Position numbers and translations under genes: made by a program
Origin: Streptomyces buecherae
Lineage (GTDB): Bacteria; Actinomycetota; Actinomycetes; Streptomycetales; Streptomycetaceae
Direction: 5' to 3'
Length of the DNA: 64,000 nucleotides
Assembly: GCF_014295035.1 (NCBI RefSeq)
Contig: NZ_CP060404.1
Span: 7,356,501-7,420,500, forward strand
In this document: one piece after another, positions 1-8,367 of the stretch
Layout: each line of letters begins with the position of its first letter
Numbering within the stretch: position 1 is the first letter of the stretch
The notes under the pieces: generated by a model
Seen by the model: the letters and a program-made list of their open reading frames with translations, nothing else
Told to the model about the DNA's origin: nothing
Databases searched by the model: none

Positions 1-550
1 CGTACGGGAAGGTGACGGTGAGTTCGGTGGTCGCGGCCGGCACGCCGGCGGACATCGGTGTGGTGCCGATGAACCAGTCGTCGACCGAGAAGAACGGGTG
101 CGCGTCGCAGACGGCCACCAGCGGGCGCCCGGTGACGGCGCGGGCCAGCCGCACGGCGGCGGTGGTGGCGTCGGAGCCGTTCTTCGCGAACTTCACCATC
201 TCGGCGGTCGGTACCGTGGCCAGGAAGCGCTCGGCGGCCTCCACCTCCACGATGGACGGGCGGACGAAGTTGCTGCCTCGGTCCAGTTCCCGCCGCACCG
301 CCTCCACCACGCGCGGGTGGGCGTGGCCGAGGCTGACCGACCGCAGCCCCGAGCCGTACTCGACGTAGCGGTTGCCGTCGACGTCCCACACGTGGGCACC
401 GCGGCCGTGGCTGATGACCGGGGCCAGGTCCGCGGGGTACTGGTCGTCGCCCTTGGCGTAGGTGTGCGCGCCGCCGGGGACCAGGGCGTGCAGCCGCTCG
501 TTGGCCGCGCGCGACCGGGGCAACGGGAACTCTTCGGCTGGAGCGACCAC
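1..550 (-). CDS. Class III aminotransferase, glutamate-1-semialdehyde aminomutase type (partial, C-terminus outside window)
   Basis: The N-terminal 183 residues of a PLP-dependent class III aminotransferase are present; the gene continues past the left edge. The start is the GTG at 550, 7 bases after the stop of the RmlC-like gene. Visible family features are an early 'LVPGGAHTYAKG' segment, 'VWDVDGNRYVEY' near residue 50, 'GHAHPRVVEAV', and 'FAKNGSDATTAAVRLAR' near residue 125. These match glutamate-1-semialdehyde aminotransferases and related sugar or polyketide aminotransferases. The catalytic lysine lies outside the window. Placed at the end of a polysaccharide operon next to an RmlC-like epimerase and a cytidylyltransferase, it more likely aminates a nucleotide-linked keto-sugar than works in haem synthesis. 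The family call is firm; the substrate is inferred. Confidence 0.85.
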   Translation of the reverse strand, partial: MVAPAEEFPLPRSRAANERLHALVPGGAHTYAKGDDQYPADLAPVISHGRGAHVWDVDGNRYVEYGSGLRSVSLGHAHPRVVEAVRRELDRGSNFVRPSIVEVEAAERFLATVPTAEMVKFAKNGSDATTAAVRLARAVTGRPLVAVCDAHPFFSVDDWFIGTTPMSAGVPAATTELTVTFPY

Positions 551-556
551 AGCGCC

Positions 557-1108
557 TCAACCCTCCTCGTGGGTCAGGGCCTCGGCCAGGCTCGGCGCCC
601 GCCGGTCCCGCGCGGACATCGACGTGGCCGGCAGCGGCCAGGGGATGGCGAGCCGAGGGTCGTCGTGGGCGATGGTCACGTCCTCGGCCGGGTCGTGCGG
701 GCGGTCGATCCGGTACGAGACGTCGGCGACGTCGGTCAGCGCCTGGAAGCCGTGCGCGCAGCCCGCCGGCACGTACAGCGTGGTCTGGGCGGCGTCGGAC
801 AGCTCGAAGAAGCCCTGGCCGAGATAGGTGGGCGAGTCCGGCCGCAGGTCCACGACGACGTCGAAGACCCTCCCGTACGAGCAGCGCACCAGCTTCGCCT
901 CGCCGGCGCCCGAGCGCAGGTGCAGGCCGCGCAGCACGCCCCGGACCGAGCGCGACAGGCTGTCCTGGACGAACGCGTTCGGGTCCAGGCCCACCGAGCG
1001 GACCACGTCGGCGTCGAAGGTGCGGCAGAAGAAGCCGCGCTCGTCGGCGTGCGGCGTCGGTTCGAAGAGGTAGGCGCCGGTGATCTCCGGGACCTCGGTC
1101 GCTTTCAT
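557..1108 (-). CDS. RmlC-like dTDP-4-dehydrorhamnose 3,5-epimerase family protein
   Basis: This 183-residue cupin belongs to the RmlC family, which epimerises C3 and/or C5 of 4-keto nucleotide sugars. Family signatures are 'PHADERGFFCRTF' near residue 20, 'SLSRSVRGVLRGLHLR' near residue 55 (containing the conserved catalytic-base His of the RGLH motif), 'GRVFDVVVDLRPDSPTY' near residue 80 and 'LYVPAGCAHGFQAL' near residue 110. Its length is typical. The ATG at 1108 overlaps the stop of the pyruvyltransferase by 4 bases, so translation is probably coupled. No RmlA, RmlB or RmlD partner is nearby; the associated nucleotidyltransferase is RfbF-like, so the substrate may be a CDP-sugar rather than dTDP-rhamnose precursors. 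The substrate is an inference. Confidence 0.88.
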   Translation of the reverse strand: MKATEVPEITGAYLFEPTPHADERGFFCRTFDADVVRSVGLDPNAFVQDSLSRSVRGVLRGLHLRSGAGEAKLVRCSYGRVFDVVVDLRPDSPTYLGQGFFELSDAAQTTLYVPAGCAHGFQALTDVADVSYRIDRPHDPAEDVTIAHDDPRLAIPWPLPATSMSARDRRAPSLAEALTHEEG

Positions 1109-2337
1109 GGGGTCTCCCGTGGGGCAGGGGCGTGGTCGGTCGCCGGGAACAGGGACTCGGTCAGGGCGGCGAACTGGCGCTCGACGCGCCGGGCGGCGGC
1201 CACGTTCCGCTCGGCGAGGGTCCGCCGTAGCTCGGCCGACCGCCGCTCAAGCGCCCGGAACTGTTCGAGCAGCCGGTCGGCGTCGACGTCGCGGGCGGGG
1301 TGGCGGTAGGTGCCGAGTCCCATCCGGGCCATGAGCGCGTCGCTCTTGCCCGAGTAGCTGAGCGCGAGCGTCGGTGTGCCGACCTTCAGCGCGCAGATCA
1401 GGTTGTGGTAGCGGGTCGCCACCACGGCGTCGGCGACCGCCATCTCCTTCATCAGGTCGGCCAGCGAGGCCGTCTCGGCCGCGGTGACCAGGGGTGAGTC
1501 CACCGCGTCGAGGATCGCGGCGACCACCGGCCGGTCGACCTCGTCGCCGGTGAGCAGCCGGACCGGCCTGCCGTCCGCGACCAGGGCGCGCACGAACGCG
1601 GTCGTCCCGTCGAGGTAGCGGCGGTGGATCTCCTCGGCCCTGGCGCGGTCGTCGTTGCCGCCGTGGAACGCCATGACGCCGACGCACACCGTGCCAGGCG
1701 GCCCCTGAGCCAGGCCCGCCGCCGGCGTCGGCAGGGCGAACACGAGGTCCTCGTAGACGCCGTCGCGCGCGGTGTCCACGCCCATCGCCCGCATCGCGTC
1801 GCGGGACATGGCGTCCCGGTACGACCGGTAGCCGGCGAGCCGCGCCGAGCAGCGCACCAGGGCCCGGGTCGGCCGGCTGCCGATCGGGCCGGCGCCGACG
1901 CTGACCAGCGCGACCCGGGTGCCGAGCAGCCGGCCGGCCGCGCAGAGCAGGAACAGCGAGTACGGGAAGCCCCACGGCCGCAGCGGCAGCGTGGTCTCCA
2001 GGATGCCCGTGCCCGGCACGATGACCACGTCGTGCCGGCGTACCCAACCGGCGGTGCGGGCGGCGTCGACGAGTTTGCCCACCCCCTTGGCGGCGATGGC
2101 GCCCGCGCGGGACGCGGTCCGGTACTCGCCGCGGTACCAGTTCAGCCGCGTGGCGGGAATCCGGTAGCGGAGCGCGACGTCCTCGGCACCGCCGCACATC
2201 GCGTCCACGACCGCCCCCGGGTGCTCGGCGGCGAGGTACCCGAGCACCGCTTCGAGCGAGCCGTCGTTGCCGATGTTGCCGGAGCCGAGCAGGCCGAACA
2301 CCCCGACGCGCACCGGAGTCCGCTTCCCCGACGTCAT
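1105..2337 (-). CDS. Polysaccharide pyruvyl transferase family protein
   Basis: This 410-residue protein matches polysaccharide pyruvyl transferases, which add ketal-linked pyruvate from PEP to exopolysaccharide or cell-wall sugars. It shows the N-terminal 'GLLGSGNIGNDGSLEAVLGYL' region, a central 'VSVGAGPIGS' strand, and the C-terminal 'RYHNLICALKVGTPTLALSYSGK' block that is highly conserved in the family. I chose the ATG at 2337 because it overlaps the TGA of the upstream GT2 gene as ATGA; the open frame extends further upstream but only antisense-like residues precede it. Pyruvylation would add negative charge to the polymer made by this operon. The family is clear; the acceptor sugar is unknown. 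Confidence 0.88.
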   Translation of the reverse strand: MTSGKRTPVRVGVFGLLGSGNIGNDGSLEAVLGYLAAEHPGAVVDAMCGGAEDVALRYRIPATRLNWYRGEYRTASRAGAIAAKGVGKLVDAARTAGWVRRHDVVIVPGTGILETTLPLRPWGFPYSLFLLCAAGRLLGTRVALVSVGAGPIGSRPTRALVRCSARLAGYRSYRDAMSRDAMRAMGVDTARDGVYEDLVFALPTPAAGLAQGPPGTVCVGVMAFHGGNDDRARAEEIHRRYLDGTTAFVRALVADGRPVRLLTGDEVDRPVVAAILDAVDSPLVTAAETASLADLMKEMAVADAVVATRYHNLICALKVGTPTLALSYSGKSDALMARMGLGTYRHPARDVDADRLLEQFRALERRSAELRRTLAERNVAAARRVERQFAALTESLFPATDHAPAPRETP

Positions 2338-3290
2338 CCCCGCCCCCCGTCGCGGCCGGCGACGAGCGCGTCGACGGAGACCGTGAGCTTGGCCGGGTCG
2401 ACCGGGGCCCGGTCCTCGACCCGCTCGCCCGCGCCCGGCCGGGCCCGGCTGGCCATCCACGCGGCCAGGTGGCCGTAGCAGGCGCGCCGGTCGGCCGAGG
2501 ACAGCGGCGCCCGCCGGATCGCCGAGACGAAGCCGCCGACGTACTCGGCGAGCAGCCGGGGCGTCGGGTGCAGCGGGCCCGCCCGGCGCGGGTCCAGGTT
2601 GACGCACCGGGAGCGCTTGGAGGGGTTCGCGCGCTCGGCGCGCGTGGGGTGGTCGCGGCGGAAGTACAGCAGCTCCGGCACCTGGTGGAACGGCCCGTGC
2701 AGGCCGATCTCGGCGACGAACGTGCGGTCCGCGTGGTGGTAGCTGTCGTGCGGCTTCACCCGGCGCAGCACGTCGGCCCGGATCACCCCGTAGAAGTCGT
2801 CGCCGCCGGGCTCGAAGAGCATGCTGCGGAAGCGCTCGGGCGCGCGCGGCGAGGCGGTGTCGAGCGTGTACGCGTACGGAACCTTCACCGTGCCGTCGCC
2901 GTCGATGACCGCCTGGTCGGCGTGGGCGAGGATCACCTCCGGCCGCTCGTCCAGCGCCTCCACACAGCGCCGCAGCAGGTCACGGGCGTACAGGTCGTCG
3001 TGTGACGCCCACTTGAACAGCTCGCCGCGGCACTGGGTGAACACGTGGTTGTGGTTCGGCGCCGCGCCGATGTTGCGGGGCAGCCGGAGGTAGCGGACGC
3101 GGGAGTCCCGCGCGGCGTACGCGCGGCAGATGTCGCGCGTTCCGTCGGTCGAGGCGTTGTCGGTGATGACCAGTTCGAAGTCCTCGTAGGTCTGGCCGAG
3201 CAGGGCGTCCAGCGACTCCGCGAGGTACTCCTCGCCGTTGTACACGGGCAGGCCGATGCTCAGCCGGGGAGTGCGGCCAGAGACAGTCAT
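2334..3290 (-). CDS. Family 2 glycosyltransferase
   Basis: This 318-residue GT-A glycosyltransferase starts 'RLSIGLPVYNGEEYLAESLDAL', the usual GT2 N-terminus, followed by 'LVITDNASTDGT' (the nucleotide-binding DxxSxDGT) near residue 45. The DxD-equivalent region is 'KWASHDDLY' near residue 95. It is soluble and cytoplasmic, with no membrane segments. It would add one sugar to the lipid-linked repeat unit. Its start overlaps the stop of the flippase gene, and its stop overlaps the pyruvyltransferase start, consistent with coupled translation. Donor and linkage cannot be read from the sequence. Confidence 0.9.
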   Translation of the reverse strand: MTVSGRTPRLSIGLPVYNGEEYLAESLDALLGQTYEDFELVITDNASTDGTRDICRAYAARDSRVRYLRLPRNIGAAPNHNHVFTQCRGELFKWASHDDLYARDLLRRCVEALDERPEVILAHADQAVIDGDGTVKVPYAYTLDTASPRAPERFRSMLFEPGGDDFYGVIRADVLRRVKPHDSYHHADRTFVAEIGLHGPFHQVPELLYFRRDHPTRAERANPSKRSRCVNLDPRRAGPLHPTPRLLAEYVGGFVSAIRRAPLSSADRRACYGHLAAWMASRARPGAGERVEDRAPVDPAKLTVSVDALVAGRDGGRG

Positions 3291-4621
3291 GACGTCCTCA
3301 CTTCACGAAGGGTGTTCTGGTGGCGCTCGCGCAGGGCGGAGCGCAACTGCAGCCACCACGCGGCGGAGCCGCACGCGGCGGCCGCGGCGACGCCCCAGGC
3401 CGAGCCGGCCGTGCCGGCCACGGCCGCGCCGCCGAGCCCGCCGGCGACGTAGCAGGCGGAGGCGAACAGTTGGCAGCGCAGGCTGCGCCGGGCCGCGGCG
3501 AGCGCGCGCAGCCCGGCCGCCGCGCCGGTGCCGAGACCGGCGCCCGCGACGCCGAGGGTGACCGGCAGGATGATCGCCGACGCGGAGTCCCAGACGTCGC
3601 CGAGCACCAGCTCGCCGGGCCGGTCGGGTACGAGGAGCAGCGCCGCGCCCCACAGCAGCGCGGCGACGGCCTGTCCGCCGCCCAGCGCGAGGCAGAACCC
3701 GCCCAGGCGCTCCGGGGCCCGCCGCAGCACCCGCGCCGCCTCCGCGACGGTGACCAGCGAGAGCCCCATCAGCACGGCGAGGAACGGGCCGAGCAGCAGC
3801 TCGGCGCCCCGGATCACCCCCACCGCGCCGACGCCGACGATCGCGCCGAGCCCGTACGCCCGCAGTTGGCTCGCGCCGCTGACGCCGACGTTCTCGGCCA
3901 GGTACCGGTAACCGAGGTCGCGGTGGTCGCGCAGCCACCGGCGGGCCCCGGTCATCCGGGGCTGGATGCCGGACTGGTAGCAGCCGTACGCCGCGGCCAC
4001 CGTGGCGGAGGCGCCCCAGGCGAGCACGTAGGCGGTCACGCTGCCCACGCGGGCCGCGACCACCATGGCCGGCACGAGGGCGACGCCCCACACGACGTCG
4101 TTCACGAACGCCTTGCGGCCGTCGCCCGCGGCGAAGAACGAGAACCGCCAGGCGTCCTGCAACAGCAGCCCCGGCAGCACGACACCCAGACCGGCGAAGG
4201 CGAACCCCACCCGGCCTCCCAGGGCGAGCCCGAGGACCACGCACACCGCGCCGACGGCCGCGCCGACGCCGAGCGCGGTACCCGACGAACGGGCCACCGC
4301 CACGCGCCAGGACGCCACCGGCACACCGCTGAAGCGCACCACGAGCGGGTCGGTGGCCAGGCCACGGGAGACGCTGAGCACCACGCCGTAGGTCACCCAG
4401 GCCAGGCTGAACACGCCGAAGGCGGTCAGCCCGAGCGAGCGGGCCACGTAGACGCCCACCGCGAAGTTGGACGCGCTGGAGGCCGCCTGGTCGGCGAGGC
4501 CCCAGGACAGCCGGCCGACCATGGCCCGCTTGGCGGTCCGCCCGGCCTTGCTCGACGGGGCCTTGCCCGGCGGGGACTTGGGTGGCGTGGTGCCCTCCTC
4601 CTCGGTCGTCATCGGTGTCAC
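3287..4621 (-). CDS. Wzx-like polysaccharide flippase (MOP/MATE superfamily membrane protein)
   Basis: This 444-residue polytopic membrane protein has about 12 hydrophobic segments and a Lys/Pro-rich cytoplasmic N-terminus of about 35 residues. It begins with 'WGLADQAASSASNFAVGVYVA', the typical first helix of O-antigen/teichoic-acid flippases, followed by 'LGLTAFGVFSLAW'. Such proteins move undecaprenyl-linked repeat units across the membrane. The start is a GTG at 4621 overlapping the stop of the DUF4910 gene; an in-frame ATG nine bases later is an alternative. Presence of a flippase and a Wzy-like polymerase points to a Wzx/Wzy-dependent export route. Confidence 0.85.
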   Translation of the reverse strand: MTPMTTEEEGTTPPKSPPGKAPSSKAGRTAKRAMVGRLSWGLADQAASSASNFAVGVYVARSLGLTAFGVFSLAWVTYGVVLSVSRGLATDPLVVRFSGVPVASWRVAVARSSGTALGVGAAVGAVCVVLGLALGGRVGFAFAGLGVVLPGLLLQDAWRFSFFAAGDGRKAFVNDVVWGVALVPAMVVAARVGSVTAYVLAWGASATVAAAYGCYQSGIQPRMTGARRWLRDHRDLGYRYLAENVGVSGASQLRAYGLGAIVGVGAVGVIRGAELLLGPFLAVLMGLSLVTVAEAARVLRRAPERLGGFCLALGGGQAVAALLWGAALLLVPDRPGELVLGDVWDSASAIILPVTLGVAGAGLGTGAAAGLRALAAARRSLRCQLFASACYVAGGLGGAAVAGTAGSAWGVAAAAACGSAAWWLQLRSALRERHQNTLREVRTS

Positions 4622-5892
4622 GTCGTGATTAGCCCGGCGTTCCGCAGGGCGTCGGCCGCGGCGGCGACGGTGTCGAACGGCAGCCCCGCCCGCTCGGCGA
4701 CATCCAGCAGGCCGTGCTCGCCGTCGGAGAGGCTGAGCACCCAGAGCATGGCCATCTGCGCCTGCCTGGTGTCGCTTCTGCCGCCGAGCGCGTCGTACAA
4801 CCCACGCCGGCCCAACTGCGGCTCGCCGTAGGGGCTGAGGTTGCGGTAGCGCCGGTTACGGTCGAGCACGGCGAACGCCTCGCGGCAGACGGCGAGCGTG
4901 TCCGCCATCGCGTCCGGGGAGACGAGGTCGAGGTTGTCCGCCGAGGTGTGGTACTCGGGGTAGCCCGCGTACGGGGTCCGGGTGAGCGAGCCCACGCCGA
5001 GGTCGAACCCGGGGGAGCAGTACTGCCGCTCGTCATAGCCGTACGGCGTGAACTCCCTTATCTCATGCGGGCGTTGGGAGGTGGACAGCACGTGCTCCAG
5101 CACCCGGTCGATCTCCGCGTCACCGCGCCTGCTCCGCTTGTACGTCAGCGAGCCGGAGTCGCCCGCGCAGGCCAGCACGAGGCCGTGCCTGACCCGGTCG
5201 ATCCGCTCCGCGTTGCGGGCCAGCCAGGTGATCGCCCCGATGGTGCCGGGCGCGTAGATGAACCGGTAGGTGTAGTACGGGTCCCGCTCCGCGAGCGCCC
5301 GGGCCAGGAACGTCGCCACCGCGATGCCGGCCAGGTTGTCGTTGGCCAGCGACGGGTGGCAGACATGGCAGGAGACGATCACCTCGTCGGGTACCTGGCC
5401 GGGGATGACGTGCTCGGCGTAGGTGAGGTGGCCGTCTTCGAGCGTGGAGTCGACGCGCACCTCGTAGTCGCCCTCCGGCAGCGCGTCCAGGGTCTCCTGG
5501 GCCAGGCAGAAGCCCCACGTCGGCGCGTAGTAGCTGGTGCGGTACGGCACCAGGGTCGGCTGGTCGGGCAGGGTGTGCAGGTGGGCGCGTAGCTCGGCCA
5601 GCGGCATGGTCGCGGCGACCGGGACGCTGTAGCCGAGCACGTGCAGGTTGGAGGCGGCGAAGTCGATGACCCGGTCGCCGGCGGCGTCGGCGACGTAGGC
5701 GTCCCGGATGTTCCACTCCCGTGGCACCGTCCAGTCGAGCACCGGCGTCCCGGTCGGCACCTCGTGCACCTGGAGCGGCAGGTACTCGCCGACGATGTCC
5801 AGGGTGGCGCGCACGCCGTCCCCCGTGATGCTCCGGCACAGCGGGTACAACCGCTCCACCAGCGCGTACATCTCCTTGCCCGGCTCGCTCAC
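4618..5892 (-). CDS. DUF4910-type peptidase-like protein (M28-like fold, with winged-helix C-terminus)
   Basis: This 424-residue protein resembles DUF4910/DUF2172 'aminopeptidase-like' proteins found in surface-sugar clusters. M28-like metal-site motifs are visible: 'SCHVCHPSLANDNLAG' near residue 165 (His and Asp ligands) and 'YPEYHTSADNLDLVSP' near residue 315. A possible winged-helix region occupies the last 70 residues. The start is the GTG at 5892, overlapping the epimerase TGA; an upstream in-frame extension looks like antisense coding and was not used. There is no signal peptide, so it should act in the cytoplasm. In this context it may be a deacylase or amidase acting on a sugar nucleotide or lipid intermediate rather than a protease; the reaction is unknown. 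Confidence 0.8.
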   Translation of the reverse strand: MSEPGKEMYALVERLYPLCRSITGDGVRATLDIVGEYLPLQVHEVPTGTPVLDWTVPREWNIRDAYVADAAGDRVIDFAASNLHVLGYSVPVAATMPLAELRAHLHTLPDQPTLVPYRTSYYAPTWGFCLAQETLDALPEGDYEVRVDSTLEDGHLTYAEHVIPGQVPDEVIVSCHVCHPSLANDNLAGIAVATFLARALAERDPYYTYRFIYAPGTIGAITWLARNAERIDRVRHGLVLACAGDSGSLTYKRSRRGDAEIDRVLEHVLSTSQRPHEIREFTPYGYDERQYCSPGFDLGVGSLTRTPYAGYPEYHTSADNLDLVSPDAMADTLAVCREAFAVLDRNRRYRNLSPYGEPQLGRRGLYDALGGRSDTRQAQMAMLWVLSLSDGEHGLLDVAERAGLPFDTVAAAADALRNAGLITT

Positions 5893-6914
5893 GACCGCCA
5901 CCGCAGGGTCTGGTCCACGGCGCCGGCCTCGGACGCCGCGCGCAGCACGGCGAGCCGGGTGAAGCGCCGCTCGAAGGAGTCCCGGGTCAGCCCGTGGGCC
6001 CGGTAGGCGTCGGCGAGTTCGAGCGCGCCGCGCTTGACCGGCCACTCGCAGTCGAAGCCGGGTATCGCGGCGCGGAACCGGGAGAAGTCCACCCGGTAGG
6101 AGCGCGGGTCGGCGCCCGTCTCGCCGGTGATCACCACGCGCGAGCCGGCCACCGCGTCGGCGACCTGCTCGGCGATCTCGGCGACCGTGACGTTGTTCAG
6201 CTCGCTGCCGATGTTGAACGCCCGGTCGTGCACCGCGTCGCGCGGCGCGGTCAGCGCCGCCGCGAAGGCCCGGGCGATGTCGGCGGCGTGCACCAGCGGG
6301 CGCCAGGGGGTGCCGTCGGAGAGCACCAACACCTCGCCGGACAGCAGCGCGTGGCCCACCAGGTTGTTCAGCACGATGTCGGCGCGCAGCCGGGGGGAGT
6401 AGCCGAAGGCGGTGGCGTTGCGCAGGAAGACGGGGCTGAAGTCGCCGTCGGCCAGCGCGTGCAGGTCGTCCTCCACCCGCACCTTGGACTCGGCGTAGGG
6501 CGTTACCGGGCGCAGCGGTGCGTCCTCGGTCACCAGGTCCCCGCCGCCGGCGGCGCCGTAGACCGAGCAGGTGGAGGCGTACAGGAAGCGCCGCACCCCG
6601 GCGTCGCGGGCCAGCTTGGCCAGGCGCACGGACGCGTGGTGGTTGATGTCGTAGGTGAGGTCGGGGGCGAGCGCGCCCAGCGGGTCGTTGGAGAGCGCGG
6701 CCAGGTGGATCACGGCGTCCACGCCGACCAGGTGGTCGGCCGTGACGTCCCGCAGGTCGACGCGGTACCCCGGCGGGTCCGCGGGGGGCGGGCCGAGCAC
6801 GCAGTCGGCGAACAGGCCGGCGTCGAGGCCGACGACGTCGTGCCCGGCGGCGGTGAGCACCGGGGCCATGACGGTGCCCAGGTAGCCCTGGTGTCCGGTC
6901 AGCAGTATGCGCAC
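5889..6914 (-). CDS. NAD-dependent epimerase/dehydratase (extended SDR)
   Basis: This 341-residue extended short-chain dehydrogenase has the N-terminal 'LLTGHQGYLGTVMAPVL' Rossmann motif (GxxGxxG type), 'DAVIHLAALSND' near residue 70, and a 'YAESKVRVE' YxxxK catalytic pair near residue 140, preceded by Ser/Thr in 'YASTCSVYG'. It probably dehydrates, reduces or epimerises a nucleotide-activated sugar. The GTG at 6914 was chosen as the first start before the Rossmann strand; it overlaps the PIG-L gene by 16 bases. It belongs with the RfbF-like and C-methyltransferase genes of a putative CDP-sugar branch. Exact activity is not determinable. Confidence 0.88.
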   Translation of the reverse strand: MRILLTGHQGYLGTVMAPVLTAAGHDVVGLDAGLFADCVLGPPPADPPGYRVDLRDVTADHLVGVDAVIHLAALSNDPLGALAPDLTYDINHHASVRLAKLARDAGVRRFLYASTCSVYGAAGGGDLVTEDAPLRPVTPYAESKVRVEDDLHALADGDFSPVFLRNATAFGYSPRLRADIVLNNLVGHALLSGEVLVLSDGTPWRPLVHAADIARAFAAALTAPRDAVHDRAFNIGSELNNVTVAEIAEQVADAVAGSRVVITGETGADPRSYRVDFSRFRAAIPGFDCEWPVKRGALELADAYRAHGLTRDSFERRFTRLAVLRAASEAGAVDQTLRWRS

Positions 6915-7564
6915 GTTCGTTCCCCCAGGTCGAGAGTGAGTTTGGTGACGGCGAACGCCTCGGCGTAGCGCGCGTGGCATTCGATGCCCCGGATGCGGGC
7001 CAGGCCCAGGAACGCCTCCCGGTCGTACCAGGGCCGGTGCCGTTGCGAGGGGTAGTGCTCCTGGAGCAGCCGCGCCTTGTCCTCGGCGACCTCCGGCGTC
7101 AGCGGCTGGTAGGCCGTCATGCGGCCGAGGTCGCCGTCCCACTTGACGATCTCGTAGCCGAGCACCAGGTGGTCGCGGAAGGCGGTGGTCACCAGCTTCG
7201 CCAGGCCGCGGTGGTCCTGGTGGGCGTCGGCGGTGCGCGGCGCCAGGACCAGGTCGGGCTCGGTGCGCTCGCGCAGCTCCTCGACCGCGGCCTTGGCCTG
7301 CTCCCAGTGGGCCGGGAGGCGGCCGTCCGGCAGCTTGTCCACGGTCAGCCGCAGGTCGGCGCCGGGGCAGCAGGCGGCGAGCGCGGCCCGCTCCTCCCGC
7401 TCGCGCTCGCCGCCGCCGCCGGAGAGCACCAGCGCGTCGACCCGCAGCCCGGGCCGCGCCCGGCACAGCGTGAGCAGGGTGCCGCCGGCGCCGATGGCGA
7501 TGTCGTCGCAGTGCGCGCCCACCGCGACGACCCGGTCCAGCGGCCCGCCGCCGAGCCGGATCAC
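6899..7564 (-). CDS. PIG-L/LmbE-family N-deacetylase
   Basis: This 221-residue protein belongs to the zinc-dependent PIG-L/LmbE deacetylase family (relatives: MshB, N-acetylglucosaminyl-PI deacetylase). The metal site is visible as 'GAHCDD' at residues 16-21 (a variant of the usual HPDD, with Cys in place of Pro) and 'AHQDH' at residues 114-118. The start is the GTG at 7564 that overlaps the TGA of the nucleotidyltransferase. In a sugar-nucleotide operon it likely removes an N-acyl group from an amino sugar. The Pro-to-Cys change lies next to the catalytic Asp and is unusual but not expected to abolish activity. Confidence 0.88.
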   Translation of the reverse strand: MIRLGGGPLDRVVAVGAHCDDIAIGAGGTLLTLCRARPGLRVDALVLSGGGGEREREERAALAACCPGADLRLTVDKLPDGRLPAHWEQAKAAVEELRERTEPDLVLAPRTADAHQDHRGLAKLVTTAFRDHLVLGYEIVKWDGDLGRMTAYQPLTPEVAEDKARLLQEHYPSQRHRPWYDREAFLGLARIRGIECHARYAEAFAVTKLTLDLGERTCAYC

Positions 7565-8367
7565 GCGCGCGCTCCCGAGTTCGCCGGCGCGGCGCCCCGC
7601 TCCCACACGGCCCACGGGCGGTCACCCTGGGCGTAGGCGGCGTCGAGCGCGGCCCGCTCCTTCACCGTGTCGGTCGGCTTCCAGAAGCCTCGGTGCTGGT
7701 AGGCCACCAGCCGCCCGCGCTTGGCCAGTTGGCCGCAGCCGTCGGCGACCAGATCGCCGCCCTCGGGGAGGTGGTCGAAGACCTCCTGGCGGAGCACGAA
7801 GTAGCCGCCGTTCTCCCACAGCGGCATGTCGCTGACCGCGGTGATGCCCCCGACCAGGCCGTCCTCACCCAGGTCCACGCAGTGGAACGAGGACTGCGGC
7901 GGCACCACCATCATCGAGGCCCCGGCGTCCCGCCGCGCGAAGGCGTCGATCATCTCGGGCAGTGGGGCGTCGGTGAGCACGTCGGCGTAGTTGGCGAGGA
8001 ACATCTCGTCGCCGTCCAGGTGGTGCCGCACCCGGCGCAGCCGCTCGCCGATCGGCGACTCGATGCCGGTCTGTACGAAGGTGATCGTCCAGTCGGCGAT
8101 GTCGGTGGACAGCAGCTCGGTCCGCCCGTCGCGCAGGACGAAGTCGTTGGACGTGGTCTCCTCGTAGTGGAGGAAGAAGTCCTTGATGTGGTGGGCCCCG
8201 TAGCCGAGGCACAGGACGAACTCGGTGTGTCCGTAGTACGCGTAGTACCGCATGACGTGCCAGATCAGCGGCCGGGGGCCGACCATCGCCATCGGCTTGG
8301 GCACGTCGTCAGCGGCACCGCTGCGCATCCGCAGCCCGTAGCCGCCGCAGAACAGAACGACCTTCAC
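7561..8367 (-). CDS. Glucose-1-phosphate cytidylyltransferase-like nucleotidyltransferase (RfbF type)
   Basis: This 268-residue GT-A-like nucleotidyltransferase starts 'KVVLFCGGYGLRMR' (nucleotide-binding GGxGxR loop) with 'PKPM' near residue 24. Mid-protein segments such as 'IADWTITFVQTG' and 'GERLRRVRHHL' follow the pattern of glucose-1-phosphate cytidylyltransferases (RfbF) rather than RmlA. It would activate a hexose-1-phosphate as a CDP-sugar, the first step of a branch completed by the epimerase, C-methyltransferase, PIG-L and aminotransferase. The GTG at 8367 overlaps the methyltransferase stop as GTGA. CTP over dTTP specificity is inferred from family resemblance only. Confidence 0.82.
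   Translation of the reverse strand: MKVVLFCGGYGLRMRSGAADDVPKPMAMVGPRPLIWHVMRYYAYYGHTEFVLCLGYGAHHIKDFFLHYEETTSNDFVLRDGRTELLSTDIADWTITFVQTGIESPIGERLRRVRHHLDGDEMFLANYADVLTDAPLPEMIDAFARRDAGASMMVVPPQSSFHCVDLGEDGLVGGITAVSDMPLWENGGYFVLRQEVFDHLPEGGDLVADGCGQLAKRGRLVAYQHRGFWKPTDTVKERAALDAAYAQGDRPWAVWERGAAPANSGARA

Noticed and set aside
98..1309. Plus-strand open frame of 403 codons over the RmlC-like and aminotransferase genes
   Set aside because: It overlaps clear minus-strand genes and has a Val/Arg/Gly-rich shadow composition.
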